From Gaiellasilicea sp963806955 (GTDB taxonomy: Bacteria; Actinomycetota; Thermoleophilia; Gaiellales; Gaiellaceae), in contig CAWDZG010000002.1 in NCBI GenBank assembly GCA_963806955.1, positions 930,001 to 994,000 on the forward strand: DNA of 64,000 nucleotides, in the 5' to 3' direction. The position numbers and the translations under genes were made by a program. This document shows positions 7,104 through 16,349 of the stretch, in pieces; the stretch's first letter is position 1, and every line of letters starts with the position of its first letter. Below the pieces are notes generated by a model, which saw nothing but the letters and a program-made list of their open reading frames with translations, was not told where the DNA came from and ran no database searches.

Positions 7104-9051
7104 TGCACCGTCTCCCGCTCCTCGGCAGCGACGGCGTCACCGTGCAGCACGGCGTGACGCGCGCCCGGGACGCCGTACTCGTACGGGCTGCCGACGACCT
7201 GCGGGATCTCGTCGAAGTTGAAGACCGGGCGGCGGCGAGCTGACCTGCCACTCGAGCGTGAGCGCACGCCACGGGTTGCCGGGCGCCCGCTCGCCGCGCG
7301 ACCAGCTGACGATCACGTTGTAGAAGAAGACGATCGTCGAGGCGCCGAGCAGGAACGAGAAGAGCGTGATGATCATGTTCCAGTCGCCGAACTGCGCGTC
7401 GTAGTCGGCGACACGGCGCGGCATCCCCTGCAGCCCCACCCAGTGCATCGGGAAGAACGTGCCGTTGAAGCCGATGAACGCGAGCCAGAAGTGGAGCTTG
7501 CCGAGCCGCTCGCTGTACATCCGGCCCGTCATCTTCGGGAACCAGTAGTAGATCCCGGCGAAGATCGTGAAGACGGAGCCGCCGAAGAGCACGTAGTGGA
7601 TGTGCGCGACGATGAAGTAGGTGTCCGAGGCGGCGATGTCGATCGGCACCGAGGCCAGGAAGATCCCGGAGAGGCCCGCCGAGCACGAACATCGAGACGA
7701 AGCCGAGCGCGAACAGCATCGGCGTGCGGAAGTGGAGTCGTCCCTCCCACATCGTCGCGAGCCAGGAGAAGATCTTGATCCCCGTCGGCACCGCGATGAT
7801 CATCGACGTGACCATCATCGGCACGCGCAGCCACGGCGCCATCCCCGCGATGAACATGTGGTGCGCCCAGACCGAGAAGCCGAGCACGAGGATCGCCATC
7901 AGCGAGAGCGCCATCAGTCGGTAGCCGAACACCGGCTTGCGGCTCATCACGGCGATCACCTCCGAGATGATCCCGAAGCCGGGCAGCATCATGATGTAGA
8001 CGGCCGGATGCGAGTAGAACCAGAAGATGTGCTGGTAGCCGAGCACGTAGCCGCCTTCGGCCACGTTGAAGAAGTTCGTGTGCATCACCCGGTCGAACAT
8101 GACGAAGAACTGCGAGCCGGCGATGAACGGGGTCGCGATCACGACGAGCAGTGACGTCGTGAAGTTCGCCCACACGAGCAGCGGCATCCGCCAGAAGGTC
8201 ATCCCCGGCGCGCGCATCGTGATGATCGTGACCAGGAAGTTGAGCGCGGTCATGATCGAGGACGCACCAGCCCACTGGACGCCCATGTTGAAGAACACCT
8301 GCCCGAGCGGCTGCTCGGATGCCAGCGGCGCGTAGCTCGTCCAGCCCGTCGCGAAGGCACCGCCCGGCGCGAGGAATGCCGCCAGGAACATGATCCCGGC
8401 GATCGGCAGCAGCCAGAACGAGAGCGCGTTCAGCCGCGGGAAGGCCATGTCCGGCGCGCCGAGCATCAGCGGCACGGCGAAGTTCGCGAGGCCGGCGAAC
8501 GCCGGGATGATGAAGAGGAAGATCATCAGCGCCGCGTGCTCGGACACGAGCCCGTTGAAGGTCTGCGTGTCGACGTACTGCATGTCCGGCCGGGCCAGCT
8601 CGGCGCGGAAGATCATCGCCATCAGCCCGCCGCAGACGAAGAAGAAGAACGTCGTCGCGAGGTACTGGACGCCGATCACCTTGTGGTCCGTGTTGACCTT
8701 GAAGTAGTCCTTCCAGCCGTAGGCGCCGTGGCTGGCGTGATCGTCGACGCGGGTCGGGCGGCCGGAGATGTAGTAGAGCCAGTAGTCGAACGCCCCGATG
8801 CCCGCCGAGGAAGCCGAGCGGCGCCGTGGTCAGGAAGGCGACGACCGTGATCACCGTCCAGTCGAAGGTCGGGTCGTAGCCGGCCGAGCCAGCGGAAGAA
8901 GACGACGATGCCCGGTGCCGAGCGCCCAGAAGAGCGGCACGACCCAGGCCGCCCGGAGGAAGCCGGGGCCGGTCAGGCGCTTGAGCCCGCGCCGCGGCGG
9001 TGCCGGCTCGTGGTGGTGCGCCTCGGAGTGGGTGTGGACGACGTCGGTCAC
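7100..9051 (-). CDS. ctaD: Cytochrome c oxidase subunit I (five frameshifts in this consensus)
   Basis: Catalytic subunit of the heme-copper oxidase; 648 residues once five single-base insertions are removed (near 8911-8913, 8881-8883, 8801-8803, 7675-7677, 7227-7229). The restored chain is fully conserved: a His-rich N-terminus, TTAPLGFLGG, the heme/CuB region FWFYSHPAVYIMMLPGFG, and AHIHYVLFGG. The YSHPAV motif, in place of XGHPEV, marks a type A2 enzyme without the D-channel Glu. The GTG start overlaps the ctaC stop and the TGA overlaps the next GTG. The lack of any other decay argues for sequence error rather than a pseudogene. Confidence 0.9.
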
Positions 9052-10043
9052 TTCTGGCCCTCGACCAGATACTGCACGAGCGCGTCGAGCTGGTCGTCGC
9101 TGAGCGACTTGTCGTAGGTGTTCGGCATCACGTCGCCCTGGTAGCCCGAGGCGAGGACGGCGTTCGGGTCGACGATCGACTCGCGCAGGAAGTCCTCGAG
9201 CGAAGCACCGCCGGGGTCGATCCCGTCGAGGCTCGGGCCGACCTGCGCGTCGGTGCCCGCGGGCGCGAAGGTGTGGCAGCCGCCGCAGCCGGCCGTCGCG
9301 AAGATGCTCTCGCCGGAGTTCTCGTCAGCGCCGCCGCCGGCACCGGCGGAGGCGAGGAACTTCTCGTACTCCGCCTCGTCGACGACCCGGACGGGAGCCC
9401 TCATCGTCGAGTGGCCGAGCCCGCAGAGCTCCGTGCAGACGACCGAGTACGAGCCCTTGCGGGTCGGGGTGATCACGAGGGTCGTCTCGATCCCGGGCAC
9501 GGCGTCCGACTTCTGCCCGAACTCGGGCACCCAGAACGAGTGGATCACGTCGAGGGAGTGGAGTGTCAGCTTCACGGGCCGGTTCAGCGGCAGCACCAGC
9601 TCGCCCGAGGTCACCTTCGCGTCGCCCGGGTACTCGAACTTCCAGGCGAACTGCTGCGCGGTGACGGCGATCCGCAGCGGGTTGTCGCCCGCGTCGTCGT
9701 TCTTCGCGAGCACGATCGCGCTGACGATCGAGATCGCGGTCACGAGGATCGCCGGGATGGCCGTCCAGACGATCTCGATGCCGGTGTGCCCGTGGATGGG
9801 TGGCCCGTCGGACTCGTCGTCCGGCTGCGCCCGGAAGTTCAGCACCGAGTAGAGGATCACGGCGGCGACGACGGCGAAGACCGCGATGCAGATCACCGTC
9901 GTGAACCAGAAGGTGAACTCGATCCGGTCCATCTGCTCGGAAGACGACGTCGGCAGCCACGGCACGAGGACGGCGACCAGCGACGCGAGGATCCCCGCGA
10001 GGACGCTGTAGATCGTGATGCGGAAAATCGAGCCCCTGCGCAC
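9048..10043 (-). CDS. ctaC: Cytochrome c oxidase subunit II with fused cytochrome c (caa3 type)
   Basis: A 331-residue subunit II. It has two membrane helices (about 11-31 and 46-68), a cupredoxin domain with the CuA site (H168, C203, E205, C207, H211, M214 in VVCTELCGLGHSTM), then a linker and a C-terminal cytochrome c domain with CGGCH at 253-257 and a likely Met ligand in GDVMPNT. This fusion defines a caa3 oxidase, which takes electrons through its own heme c. First gene of the operon; its GTG lies 7 nt after a TAGGCT -10 box. Confidence 0.95.
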   Translation of the reverse strand: MRRGSIFRITIYSVLAGILASLVAVLVPWLPTSSSEQMDRIEFTFWFTTVICIAVFAVVAAVILYSVLNFRAQPDDESDGPPIHGHTGIEIVWTAIPAILVTAISIVSAIVLAKNDDAGDNPLRIAVTAQQFAWKFEYPGDAKVTSGELVLPLNRPVKLTLHSLDVIHSFWVPEFGQKSDAVPGIETTLVITPTRKGSYSVVCTELCGLGHSTMRAPVRVVDEAEYEKFLASAGAGGGADENSGESIFATAGCGGCHTFAPAGTDAQVGPSLDGIDPGGASLEDFLRESIVDPNAVLASGYQGDVMPNTYDKSLSDDQLDALVQYLVEGQK

Positions 10044-10050
10044 CGCGGCG

Positions 10051-10056
10051 AGCCTA
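10051..10056 (-). promoter_or_regulatory. -10 element of the ctaC operon
   Basis: TAGGCT on the minus strand, 7 nt before the GTG of ctaC and with no Shine-Dalgarno between. This is the likely leaderless promoter of the whole ctaC-ctaD-usp2-ctaE-uspTM operon. Confidence 0.5.
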
Positions 10057-10148
10057 TCTGACCCCGTAACCGAACCGGCGCCTCAACCGTTTTCTCACCG
10101 AACCCCGCATATGGGGCGACGTCACACCCCCGCTACTAGGAGGACGAA

Positions 10149-10370
10149 ATGGGTCTTGGAGTGAGCATCTTCCTCATCGCTGTCGGCGCCATCCTGACCT
10201 GGGCGGTGAACGCCACCGTCTCCGGCCTCGAGCTGACGACGATCGGCGTGATCCTGATGGTCGTCGGTGCCCTGGGCCTCGTGCTCTCGATGATCTTCTG
10301 GACGTCCTGGGGCGGCTTCGGCGGCGAGCGCCGCCGGACCACCTATGTCGAGGACGGCCCGCGCGTCTAG
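10149..10370 (+). CDS. Small two-helix membrane protein (DUF6458-like)
   Basis: A 73-residue protein with two membrane helices (about residues 5-23 and 30-52) and a short polar tail ending in RRRTTYVEDGPRV. It resembles a small actinobacterial membrane protein family of unknown function. It has a strong Shine-Dalgarno (AGGAGG, 6 nt before the ATG), in contrast to its leaderless neighbours, which suggests high expression. It stands alone between the divergent oxidase operon and a convergent kinase gene, and is followed by a strong hairpin. Confidence 0.75.
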   Translation: MGLGVSIFLIAVGAILTWAVNATVSGLELTTIGVILMVVGALGLVLSMIFWTSWGGFGGERRRTTYVEDGPRV

Positions 10371-10382
10371 TTCTGTCGCGCA

Positions 10383-10414
10383 GGAGGGGGATCCGCAGAA
10401 GCGGATCCCCCTCC
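10383..10414. terminator. Strong bidirectional terminator hairpin
   Basis: A perfect 14-bp stem, GGAGGGGGATCCGC-AGAA-GCGGATCCCCCTCC, with a tetraloop, followed by further G/C hairpins (CCCCTGAAGGGG near 10427 and GGCGGCTCCGCCGCC near 10435). It lies between the convergent small membrane protein and the histidine kinase. There is no U-tract, as is common in high-GC terminators. Confidence 0.75.
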
Positions 10415-10489
10415 GCGCAAAGACCCCTGAAGGGGCGGCTCCGCCGCCCGGCACCTCCCGAAGCGGCCTTGGCGCCGCCTTTCGCCGTT

Positions 10490-13330
10490 CTAGGCCAGCG
10501 GTAGCTCGAAGGAGAACACCGAGCCGCGGCCGGGCTCCGACTCGACGCGCAGGCGGCCACCCATCCGGCGCACGATCTCCCGTGAGATGTACAGGCCGAG
10601 GCCGGTGCCGCCGACGCCGCGGGCCAGGTTCGGGTCGAGCCGGAAGAACTTCTCGAAGATGCGCTCCTGCTCCGAGAGCGGGATGCCGAGGCCCCGATCG
10701 TGCACGGCGAAGCCGAGCTTGCCGTCGGCGACCGCGAGCTCGAGCTCGACCCGGCCGCCGTCCGGCGAGTACTTGACGGCGTTCTCGACGAGGTTCACGA
10801 GCACCTGCCGCAGACCGTCGGGATCGGCCGCCACGAGCGGCGCCGGCTCCGGCACGGTCAGGACGAGGTCGACGCCACTGGGAACGTGCATCCCGGCGGC
10901 GGCGATCACGCTGCGGGCGAGCTCGACCGCGTCGGCACTGACGATCTCCACGGTCGCGGCGCCGGAGTCGAGGCGGCTGGCGAGCAGGATGTCGTTCACG
11001 ATCCGGGCCAGCCGCTCGGACTCGCCGGCGATCACGCCGAGCATCCCCGCCTCCTGCTCCTGCCCCAGCGAGACGTCGTCGCGGCGGAGCGTCATCGCAG
11101 CGCCGTAGATCGCGGCCAGCGGGGTGCGGAGCTCGTGCGAGACCGTTGAGACGAAGTCGCTCTTCAACTGGTCGACCGCGCGCTCCTCGGTCAGGTCGCG
11201 GAAGGCGTAGACGGTGCCGTGGGTGAACTCCGCGGCCGTGAGCGAGAGCCAAAGCTCGCCCCCCTCGCGCTCGAGCGGGAACGCCTGCGGCCGGCCGGGC
11301 CGGCCGAGCGGCCACTCCGGCAGGAAGGTGTCCGCGCGAGCGCCCACGGCCGCCCGCTCCTCGATCCCCGTGATCCGCGCGGCGGCCGGGTTCCACAGCC
11401 TGAGGACACCGGCGCGGTCGACGAGGAAGACGCCGTCGCCGACGAACTCGAGCGCCTGGGCGGCCTGGGCGCCGCGCCGCAACTCGTCGACGAGCACGGC
11501 GTTGTCCATCGCCACGCCGGCGCGCCCTGCCAGCTCCTGGGCGAGATCGAGGTCGTGCTCGTCGAAGCGCTCCTCCTGCCGGGCGCCGAACGTGAGCACG
11601 CCGAGCGTCCTGCCGCGGGCGACGATCGGCACCAGCATCAGCGAGCGCGTCCCGATCGGGCCGAAGCTCGCGGGATCGGCGCCGCGCGCCTCGAGCTCGG
11701 CGAAGTAGCCGGGCGGAACCGTGCGCAGCAGCAGCGGCTGCGCGGAGCGGACGACCCCGGCGAACGCACCGTCCGCCTCGCCTCCGACCGGGAACGACCG
11801 TGGCAGCGACTCGAGCAGCTGCTGGATCGACGGGTCCGCGCTCGCACAGGCGATCCGGACGAGGTCGTCGCCTTCGGTGACGTAGACGTTGCAGGTGTCG
11901 GCGAGCCGCGGCACCGTGACCTGGGCGACCCGCGACGCGATCTCGCTTTGGTCGAGCGAGCTGGCGAAGAGCTCGCCGGCCTCGGCCAGCAGGTGAAGGC
12001 GCTCGTCGGCACGGCGCCGGTCGGTCACCTCCATGATCACGCCGCCGATCCCGATCACATCGCCGTCGGACGTGCGGACGGGGTAGTAGCTCGAGAGCCA
12101 GTGGCGCCGCTCGCCGATGTTGAGCGCGTCGTCGTCCGTCGACTCGGTGTGCACGATCGGCTCGCCGGTCTCCAGCACGCGGCGGTAGAGCGGCTCGAGC
12201 GTCGGCGCCAGGGTCGGGATCACCTCGGCGAGCGAGCGCCCGATGTGCTCCTCGGGCGGCAGGCGGTTGATCGCCGCGAGCGCGTCGTTGACCCGGATGA
12301 AGCGGAGGTCGTGGTCCCAGAAGCCGATCCCGACCGGCGCGGAGACGAGCAGCGTGTCGAGCTGGGCATACGACTCCTGCGCGGCGCCGAACAGGAGCGC
12401 GTTGTCGATCGCGAGCGCCGCGCGCCGGGCGATCTCGTGCGCCAGCTCGAGGTCGGAGGCCGCAAAGCGGCGGCGCGACTCGCCCGTGCCGAGCGAGATC
12501 GTCCCGAGCAGCTTGCCGCGCGCCTCCAGAGGGACGACGATGTACGAGACCGCCTCGAGCCCCCGGTAGAAGGCGAGGTGCTCGTCGTCGATCGCGGTCC
12601 GCTCGAGCTCGTTCTCGCGCGCGTCCTCGATCAGCAGCGGGGTCCGGCTGCGCATCACCTCCGAGACGGGATGCGCGTCGTTCTCCTCAGGCGGATAGCG
12701 GCGGCGGAGCTCGCGCAGCAGCTCCTCGCGCGCCGGATCCCGGTGGGTGATCACCATCTGGCGGAGGCCGCCGGACTCGTCGACCGCGTCGACGATGCAG
12801 TAGTCGGCGAGCTCGGGCACGAGCATGCGGGCGAGGTCGGCGAGTGTTGCCTCGTAGTCCAGCGAGACGGAGAGGAGAGAGCTCGCCGCCGAGAGGAAGC
12901 GGAAGCGCTCCTCGACACGGCGCTCCTTCGTGATGTCGTGGAAGACGGTGACGACGAGCTGCACGTCGCCTTCGGGCCCGAGCATCGGCGTCGAGCGGAC
13001 GACCGACCAGCGCTCGTCGCCCTCGCGGCCCGCGCGGTAGCCGAGCACCGCCTCGTAGGGCAGGCGCTCCAGCAGCGCCCGTCGGGTCGGCAGCTGCTCC
13101 GGCGGCAGGAGCGTGCCGTCCTCGTCGACGATCTCGAACCGCTCGAGCAGCTCCGCGGGCGGCAGTCGCAGCATCTCCTCGGCCGACTCGAGCCCGCACA
13201 GCCGCGCGGCGGCGTCGTTCGCGTAGACGAGGCGCCCGTCCGGCGCCAGCGCCGTCACCCCGTCGCCGAGGTGGCGAAGGATCGAGGCGAGCTCGTCCGG
13301 AGACGCGGCGACGACCTGACGCTCGCTCAC
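10490..13330 (-). CDS. Multi-sensor (PAS-GAF-PAS-GAF-PAS) histidine kinase
   Basis: A 946-residue soluble sensor kinase. Domains in order: PAS (about 9-130), GAF (145-300), PAS (325-440), GAF (445-605), PAS (620-715), HisKA with the phospho-acceptor His in DFVSTVSHELRTPL (about 728), and HATPase_c with NLVENAVKYSPDGG (N box), DRGLGIP (G1) and GGTGLGLYISREIV (G2). No membrane segment, so it senses an internal or diffusible signal. No response regulator is adjacent. The frame is open through the tRNA behind it, but the first start outside the tRNA is GTG 13330, only 2 nt after the tRNA 3' end. Confidence 0.9.
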   Translation of the reverse strand: MSERQVVAASPDELASILRHLGDGVTALAPDGRLVYANDAAARLCGLESAEEMLRLPPAELLERFEIVDEDGTLLPPEQLPTRRALLERLPYEAVLGYRAGREGDERWSVVRSTPMLGPEGDVQLVVTVFHDITKERRVEERFRFLSAASSLLSVSLDYEATLADLARMLVPELADYCIVDAVDESGGLRQMVITHRDPAREELLRELRRRYPPEENDAHPVSEVMRSRTPLLIEDARENELERTAIDDEHLAFYRGLEAVSYIVVPLEARGKLLGTISLGTGESRRRFAASDLELAHEIARRAALAIDNALLFGAAQESYAQLDTLLVSAPVGIGFWDHDLRFIRVNDALAAINRLPPEEHIGRSLAEVIPTLAPTLEPLYRRVLETGEPIVHTESTDDDALNIGERRHWLSSYYPVRTSDGDVIGIGGVIMEVTDRRRADERLHLLAEAGELFASSLDQSEIASRVAQVTVPRLADTCNVYVTEGDDLVRIACASADPSIQQLLESLPRSFPVGGEADGAFAGVVRSAQPLLLRTVPPGYFAELEARGADPASFGPIGTRSLMLVPIVARGRTLGVLTFGARQEERFDEHDLDLAQELAGRAGVAMDNAVLVDELRRGAQAAQALEFVGDGVFLVDRAGVLRLWNPAAARITGIEERAAVGARADTFLPEWPLGRPGRPQAFPLEREGGELWLSLTAAEFTHGTVYAFRDLTEERAVDQLKSDFVSTVSHELRTPLAAIYGAAMTLRRDDVSLGQEQEAGMLGVIAGESERLARIVNDILLASRLDSGAATVEIVSADAVELARSVIAAAGMHVPSGVDLVLTVPEPAPLVAADPDGLRQVLVNLVENAVKYSPDGGRVELELAVADGKLGFAVHDRGLGIPLSEQERIFEKFFRLDPNLARGVGGTGLGLYISREIVRRMGGRLRVESEPGRGSVFSFELPLA

Positions 13331-13332
13331 AA

Positions 13333-13405
13333 TGGGCCGTGAAGGGATCGAACCTTCGACCTTGGGATTAAGAGTCCCCTGCTCTACCAGCTGAGCTAAC
13401 GGCCC
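13333..13405 (-). tRNA. tRNA-Lys (anticodon CTT)
   Basis: A 73-nt cloverleaf: acceptor GGGCCGT pairs with ACGGCCC, the D-arm has GCTCAGCTGGTAGAGC, the anticodon loop reads ACTCTTAATC with CTT as anticodon, and the T-arm has GGTTCGATCCC. The CCA end is not encoded. The discriminator base is A. The histidine kinase gene begins 2 nt downstream on the same strand. Confidence 0.97.
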
Positions 13406-13460
13406 GCGGCGAGGGATTGTAGCCACTTGTCGAGCGCGCTCCTCTGTACGATTCCGCGCC

Positions 13461-14720
13461 ATGCCCGACGTCGCCATCGTCGGAGCCGGCTACGTCGGCG
13501 TCCCGCTCGCCCAGGTCTTCGCCGAGGCAGGCCTCAGCGTGCTCCTCGTCGACCGCGACGCCGCGCGGGTCGCCCGGCTGAACCGCGGCGAGAGCTACAT
13601 CGAGGACGTGCCGTCCGACGCGCTGAAGCGGCTCGTCGACGAGCACGGGCTCCGCGCGACGACCGACTACGACGAGCTGCGCGACGCGGACGCGATCCTG
13701 ATCGCACTGCCGACGCCGCTCTCGAAGCAACGCGAACCGGATCTCACGATCGTGAACAGCGCCACCGAGGAGATCGCCAAGCGGCTCCGCCCGGGTCACC
13801 TCGTCGTGCTCGAGTCGACGACCTACCCCGGCACGACGCGGGAGGAGATCCTGCCGCGGCTCGAGGCGACCGGCCTCAAGGTGGGCGAGGACTTCAACCT
13901 CGCCTTCTCGCCGGAGCGCGTCGACCCCGGCCGCGAGGACTGGACGACGAAGAACGTGCCGAAGGTCGTCGGCGGGATCACCGATGCCTGTACCGAACGG
14001 GCGGCCGCGCTCTACGCCTCGGCGGTGGACACGGTCCACCGCGTCACCTCGCCCGAGTCGGCCGAGCTGACCAAGCTGCTCGAGAACATCTTCCGCTCGG
14101 TCAACATCGCCCTGGTGAACGAGCTCGCGCAGCTCTGCGAGCGGATGAAGATCGACTTCTGGGAGGTCGTCGAGGCGGCCGGCACGAAGCCGTTCGGCTT
14201 CATGAGCTTCAAGCCGGGACCGGGCCTCGGCGGGCACTGCATCCCGATCGACCCCTTCTACCTCACCTGGAAGGCCCGCGAGTACGACTTCTACACCGAG
14301 TTCATCGAGCTCGCCGGCAAGGTCAACGAGAACATGCCCTACCACTGCCGCTCGCTGATCTCGCAGGCGCTCAACCACGGCAAGCAGCTCTCGCTCAAGG
14401 GCTCGCAGGTGCTCGTGCTCGGGGTCGCCTACAAGCCCAACATCGGCGACGTGCGCGAGAGCCCGGCGCTGAAGCTGATCGAACTGCTGCTGGCGGCCGG
14501 CGCGGAGGTCTCCTACCACGACCCGCACGTGCCCGAGCTGTCGGAGCACAGCCTGTCGTCCGTGGCGCTCGAGCCGGAGCGCTTCGACTGCATCGCAATC
14601 GTGACCGACCATGCCGGGATCGACTACGAGGCGCTCGTCGACGACGGCGCCGTGATCGTCGACTTTCGCAACGCGACCGGCGAGAAGGGCCGCCTGAGCG
14701 AGAAGGTCTGGAAGCTGTGA
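13461..14720 (+). CDS. UDP-N-acetyl-hexosamine / UDP-sugar 6-dehydrogenase (WbpA/WecC type)
   Basis: A 419-residue NAD-dependent nucleotide-sugar dehydrogenase. It has an N-terminal Rossmann motif VAIVGAGYVGVPLA, the central substrate domain with ELTKLLENIFRSVNIALVNE, and the catalytic Cys in GPGLGGHCIPIDPFY, then a C-terminal UDP-binding domain (YKPNIGDVRESPA). The close match to the WbpA/WecC branch, with WbpB- and WbpD-like genes following, points to UDP-GlcNAc oxidation to the uronic acid. First of a three-gene operon; a TACGAT box lies 8 nt before the ATG. Confidence 0.9.
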   Translation: MPDVAIVGAGYVGVPLAQVFAEAGLSVLLVDRDAARVARLNRGESYIEDVPSDALKRLVDEHGLRATTDYDELRDADAILIALPTPLSKQREPDLTIVNSATEEIAKRLRPGHLVVLESTTYPGTTREEILPRLEATGLKVGEDFNLAFSPERVDPGREDWTTKNVPKVVGGITDACTERAAALYASAVDTVHRVTSPESAELTKLLENIFRSVNIALVNELAQLCERMKIDFWEVVEAAGTKPFGFMSFKPGPGLGGHCIPIDPFYLTWKAREYDFYTEFIELAGKVNENMPYHCRSLISQALNHGKQLSLKGSQVLVLGVAYKPNIGDVRESPALKLIELLLAAGAEVSYHDPHVPELSEHSLSSVALEPERFDCIAIVTDHAGIDYEALVDDGAVIVDFRNATGEKGRLSEKVWKL

Positions 14721-15700
14721 CGCAGGTCGGGCTCGTCGGGCTCGGCTACTGGGGCCCGAACCTGGCCCGCAACTTCGACCAGCTCGCCGACCTCACGTGG
14801 CTCTGCGATCTCGACGAGGGGCACCGGACGGCGTTTGCGGCGCGCTATCCGCGCGCGACGGTCACGGACGACTACGCGGCGATGCTCGCCGACCCGGAGC
14901 TCGAGGCGGTGGTGATCGCGACGCCGGTGCCGACCCACTACGCGCTCGCGAAGCAGGCGCTCGAGGCGGGCAAGCACGTGCTCGTCGAGAAGCCGCCGGC
15001 GATGAAGGGCGCGGAGATGGACGAGCTCGTCTCACTCGCCGCCGACGGCGATCTCGTGTTGATGCCGGGGCACCTGCTGCTCTACCACCCCGGCGTGCGG
15101 AAGCTGAAGGAGCTCATCGACGACGGCGAGCTCGGCGACGTGCTCTGCGTCTACACGAACCGGCAGAACCTCGGCATCGTCCGCACGAACGAGAACGCGC
15201 TCTGGTCGCTGGGCGTCCACGATCTCTCCGTGATCCTCTGGCTGGTCGGCGAGGATCCCATCGAGGTCGCCGCGCACGGGCGTGACTTCCTCACCGGTGG
15301 GGTCGAGGACGTCGTCTTCTGCTATCTCCGCTTCCCCTCGGGCAAGATCGCCCACATGCACCTCTCGTGGCTCGACCCGCACAAGATGCGGAAGATGACC
15401 GTCGTCGGCCGCGAGAAGATGGTCGTCTTCGACGACATGGAGCTGGAGCGGAAGGTGACCGTGTACGAGAAGGGGCCGTGGCGGCAGTCCGAGGCCTACG
15501 GGGAGTGGCAGACCCGGACGGGCGACATCCACATCCCCAAGGTGGACACGGCGGAGCCGCTGCGGATCGAGTGCCAGGCGTTCCTCGACCTGATCGCCGG
15601 CGAGGGCGACCGGCGCGGAGTCGCGGAGGACGGCGCGCGCGTCGTGCACGCGCTCGACCGCCTCACGGAAGCGCTCAAGCCGGCGGCAGCGCATGCCTGA
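14717..15700 (+). CDS. Gfo/Idh/MocA-family oxidoreductase (WbpB-like)
   Basis: A 327-residue NAD(P)-dependent sugar oxidoreductase. It has an N-terminal Rossmann fold (VGLVGLGYWGPNLARNF), the family motif VLVEKPPAMKG, and a C-terminal alpha/beta substrate domain with HDLSVILWLVG. Following a UDP-GlcNAc dehydrogenase and preceding a WbpD-like acyltransferase, it probably oxidises C3 of UDP-GlcNAcA as the first step toward a 2,3-diamino uronic acid. GTGA overlap with the gene upstream. The aminotransferase (WbpE) needed between this step and acetylation is not in the window. Confidence 0.85.
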   Translation: MTQVGLVGLGYWGPNLARNFDQLADLTWLCDLDEGHRTAFAARYPRATVTDDYAAMLADPELEAVVIATPVPTHYALAKQALEAGKHVLVEKPPAMKGAEMDELVSLAADGDLVLMPGHLLLYHPGVRKLKELIDDGELGDVLCVYTNRQNLGIVRTNENALWSLGVHDLSVILWLVGEDPIEVAAHGRDFLTGGVEDVVFCYLRFPSGKIAHMHLSWLDPHKMRKMTVVGREKMVVFDDMELERKVTVYEKGPWRQSEAYGEWQTRTGDIHIPKVDTAEPLRIECQAFLDLIAGEGDRRGVAEDGARVVHALDRLTEALKPAAAHA

Positions 15701-16340
15701 GATCCATCCCACCGCGACCGTCTACGAGGGCACCGTCCTCGGCGAGGGCGTCAAGGTGCTCGAGCACGCCGTCGTCGGCAAGCAGCCGACGCTCTCGCCG
15801 CGCTCGACCGCGAAGCGCGAGCCGCTGCCGCCGGCCGTGATCGGAGACGGCACGATCGTCTCGACCGGCGCGATCGTCTTCGCGGGCTCGAGGATCGGCG
15901 CCCGGGTGATTCTCGGCGACCAGTCGTGCGTCCGCGAGCGCGTCGAGGTCGGCGACGACGTCGTGCTCGGCCGCGGCTCCTACATCGAGAACGACACGAC
16001 CGTCGGGGAGCTGACGAAGATCCAGGCCGAGGCGTACATCACGGCCTACTCGACGCTGGAGGACAACGTCTTCATCGCCCCCTGCGTCGTGACCACGAAC
16101 GACAACTACATGGGCCGCACCGAGAAGCGCCTCGCCGAGATGCGCGGCCCGACGATCCGCCGTGGCGCCCGCGTCGGCGGCGGAGCGGTCCTCTGCCCGG
16201 GCGTCGAGATCGGCGAGGAGGCCTTCGTCGGCGCCGGTGCGGTCGTGACGAAGGACGTGCCGGCGCGCAAGCTCGTGGTCGGGAGCCCGGCGCGCGTCCT
16301 CCGCGACGTCCCCGACGACGAGCTGCTCGAGAACCAGTAG
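15693..16340 (+). CDS. Left-handed beta-helix N-acyltransferase (WbpD-like)
   Basis: A 215-residue hexapeptide-repeat acyltransferase. Almost the whole chain is built of LbH coils (for example AVIGDGTIVSTGAIVFAGSRIGA and AFVGAGAVVTKDVPARKLVVG), with NDNYMGR in the loop that carries active-site residues. Family members transfer acetyl from acetyl-CoA to a 3-amino sugar nucleotide. It overlaps the WbpB-like gene by 8 nt, so the three genes form one operon for an N-acetylated amino-uronic acid used in surface glycans. Substrate assigned by context only. Confidence 0.85.
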   Translation: MPEIHPTATVYEGTVLGEGVKVLEHAVVGKQPTLSPRSTAKREPLPPAVIGDGTIVSTGAIVFAGSRIGARVILGDQSCVRERVEVGDDVVLGRGSYIENDTTVGELTKIQAEAYITAYSTLEDNVFIAPCVVTTNDNYMGRTEKRLAEMRGPTIRRGARVGGGAVLCPGVEIGEEAFVGAGAVVTKDVPARKLVVGSPARVLRDVPDDELLENQ

Positions 16341-16349
16341 CGCGGCCGG

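Noticed and set aside
7100..9051. Programmed ribosomal frameshifting in ctaD
   Set aside because: Five separate +1 shifts in one housekeeping gene with no slippery-site consensus are not credible; the pattern fits consensus errors found in other genes too.
11219..13342. Long open frame (about 700 codons) on + opposite the histidine kinase
   Set aside because: Composition-driven antisense frame: high GC removes stops. The minus strand carries clear PAS, GAF and kinase motifs; the + translation shows no domain.
13331..13477. N-terminal extension of the histidine kinase through the tRNA
   Set aside because: The extra 49 residues are a translation of the tRNA-Lys and its flank; the tRNA structure is unmistakable.
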